5,460 bases of DNA, taken from NCBI GenBank assembly GCA_937859105.1, contig CALMAD010000145.1:1-5460 (forward strand). The letters are read 5' to 3'. Of this stretch, positions 4,589 to 5,460 are shown piece after piece. The notes below the pieces were generated by a model. That model was not told the DNA's origin. It saw nothing but the letters and a program-made list of their open reading frames with translations, and made no database searches. The stretch is from an uncultured Propionibacteriaceae bacterium. Lineage in GTDB: Bacteria; Actinomycetota; Actinomycetes; Propionibacteriales; Propionibacteriaceae. A program made the position numbers and the translations under genes. Position 1 is the stretch's first letter. The number at the start of each line of letters is the position of its first letter.

Positions 4589-5460
4589 GTGGAAGAAGAG
4601 AGGTCGTCCGTGGACGCGCATGACATCAGCGAAATGCTGGAGGATGCTCCCCAACAGCGGGAAAACCTGCGCGAGTTCATCGACAAGCTGGTGAACCAGG
4701 GGTACACCGTCATCGACACCGAGGGCCCCGACCCTGAGCTCATCGATCCGGGCGGCCGGGCGGTCGAGACGTGGCGGGAGGATTACCCGTACGACGAGCG
4801 GCTCGGGCGCGGCGAATACGAGCGCGAGAAGTACCGGCTGCAGGTCGAACTGCTGAAGCTGCAGTACTGGGGGCAGGATCACGGCGTCCGGCACATCATT
4901 CTCTTCGAGGGTCGGGACGCCGCCGGCAAGGGCGGCACGATCAAGCGCTTCACCGAGCACCTCAACCCGCGCGCCGCGCGCGTGGTCGCCCACACGACGC
5001 CGACGACGACCGAGCAGGGCCAGTGGTACTTCCAGCGCTACGCCAACCACTTCCCGACCTACGGTGAGATCGTCATGTTCGACCGCTCCTGGTACAACCG
5101 GGCCGGCGTCGAGCGCGTGATGGGGTTCGCGTCCGACGAGCAGTACGAGATCTTCATGCGCCAGGCGCCCGAGTTCGAGCGCATGATCATCGACGCGGGC
5201 ATCAACCTCACCAAGTTCTGGTTCTCGGTCACGCAGCGCGAGCAGCGCACCCGGTTCGCGATCCGGCAGATCGACCCGGTGCGGCGCTGGAAGCTCTCCC
5301 CGATGGACCTCGAGTCCCTTGACCGGTGGGAGGACTACACCGCGGCCAAGGAGGCGATGCTCAAGCGCACCGACACTGATCGCGCCCCGTGGATCACCAT
5401 CCGCAGCAACGACAAGAAGCGCGCCCGGATCAACGCGATGCGCGCCTTCCTGAACCAGTT
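4589..5460 (+). CDS. ppk2: Polyphosphate kinase 2 (PPK2), class I-like, 3' truncated by the window
   Basis: PPK2 transfers phosphate between inorganic polyphosphate and nucleoside diphosphates (typically making GTP or ATP) in the cytoplasm. Counting from GTG 4589, 290 residues are visible with no stop, so only a short C-terminal part should be missing given the usual 290-310 residues. The P-loop-like FEGRDAAGKGG lies at 106-116, the Walker B-type segment FDRSWYNRAGVERVMGF at 164-180, and the lid region (FSVTQREQRTRF) at 212-223, followed by the WKLSPMDLES and SNDKKRARINAMR stretches typical of the family. One PPK2 domain is present, and the motifs fit class I. Start choice is open: GTG 4589 has GGAGG (4579-4583) five bases upstream; GTG 4610 has GAGAGG (4598-4603) six bases upstream and would shorten the protein by seven residues. 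The gene diverges from orn with about a 94-bp gap. Confidence 0.95.
   Translation, partial: MEEERSSVDAHDISEMLEDAPQQRENLREFIDKLVNQGYTVIDTEGPDPELIDPGGRAVETWREDYPYDERLGRGEYEREKYRLQVELLKLQYWGQDHGVRHIILFEGRDAAGKGGTIKRFTEHLNPRAARVVAHTTPTTTEQGQWYFQRYANHFPTYGEIVMFDRSWYNRAGVERVMGFASDEQYEIFMRQAPEFERMIIDAGINLTKFWFSVTQREQRTRFAIRQIDPVRRWKLSPMDLESLDRWEDYTAAKEAMLKRTDTDRAPWITIRSNDKKRARINAMRAFLNQ

Noticed and set aside
3832..5460. orn and ppk2 as one functional nucleotide-recycling unit
   Set aside because: Both act on nucleotides, but divergent placement alone does not show cooperation and both are ordinary housekeeping genes.

Overview
The window is very GC-rich, with third codon positions almost always G or C, GTG starts, strong GAGGAG-type ribosome sites and high-scoring antisense shadow frames. 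Together with the protein types this points to a high-GC actinobacterium, perhaps Propionibacteriaceae or a relative; the genus cannot be fixed from the sequence. No 16S rRNA or other marker gene is present.

Layout. (1) Bases 1-407 (+) carry the C-terminal end of a protein that looks like a large serine recombinase. Its stop codon lies inside the 3' end of a tRNA-His(GTG) gene on the opposite strand (400-475). This looks like the integrase-proximal edge of an integrated element whose body lies to the left of the window. (2) Bases 477-871 hold no convincing gene, only a possible tRNA promoter and a possible hairpin terminator. (3) Bases 872-1903 (-) and 2065-3777 (+) are a divergent pair: a zinc-dependent medium-chain alcohol/polyol dehydrogenase and a fused DhaK-DhaL (ATP-dependent dihydroxyacetone kinase family) protein. 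They share a 161-bp regulatory gap. (4) After a GC-rich hairpin between convergent genes comes orn, the oligoribonuclease (3832-4494, -). (5) Divergent from orn is ppk2, a class I-like polyphosphate kinase 2 (4589 to beyond 5460, +), cut by the window edge close to its expected C-terminus.

How the parts fit. The dehydrogenase and kinase make biochemical sense together: a polyol is oxidised to a ketose and the ketose is phosphorylated for entry into central metabolism. The kinase has a DhaK variant signature (GGGSGHYP in place of the usual GHEP), so a C4 ketose such as erythrulose is as plausible as dihydroxyacetone. Orn and PPK2 are housekeeping functions in nanoRNA turnover and polyphosphate-linked nucleotide phosphorylation. 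In several actinobacteria, from memory, orn sits directly upstream of tRNA-His on the same strand. Here both keep that relative orientation but are separated by about 3.4 kb that contains the polyol module, while a recombinase abuts the other side of the tRNA. The tRNA-His/orn locus therefore looks like a place where DNA has been gained on both sides. I found no CRISPR array, riboswitch, insertion sequence or clearly new defence system.
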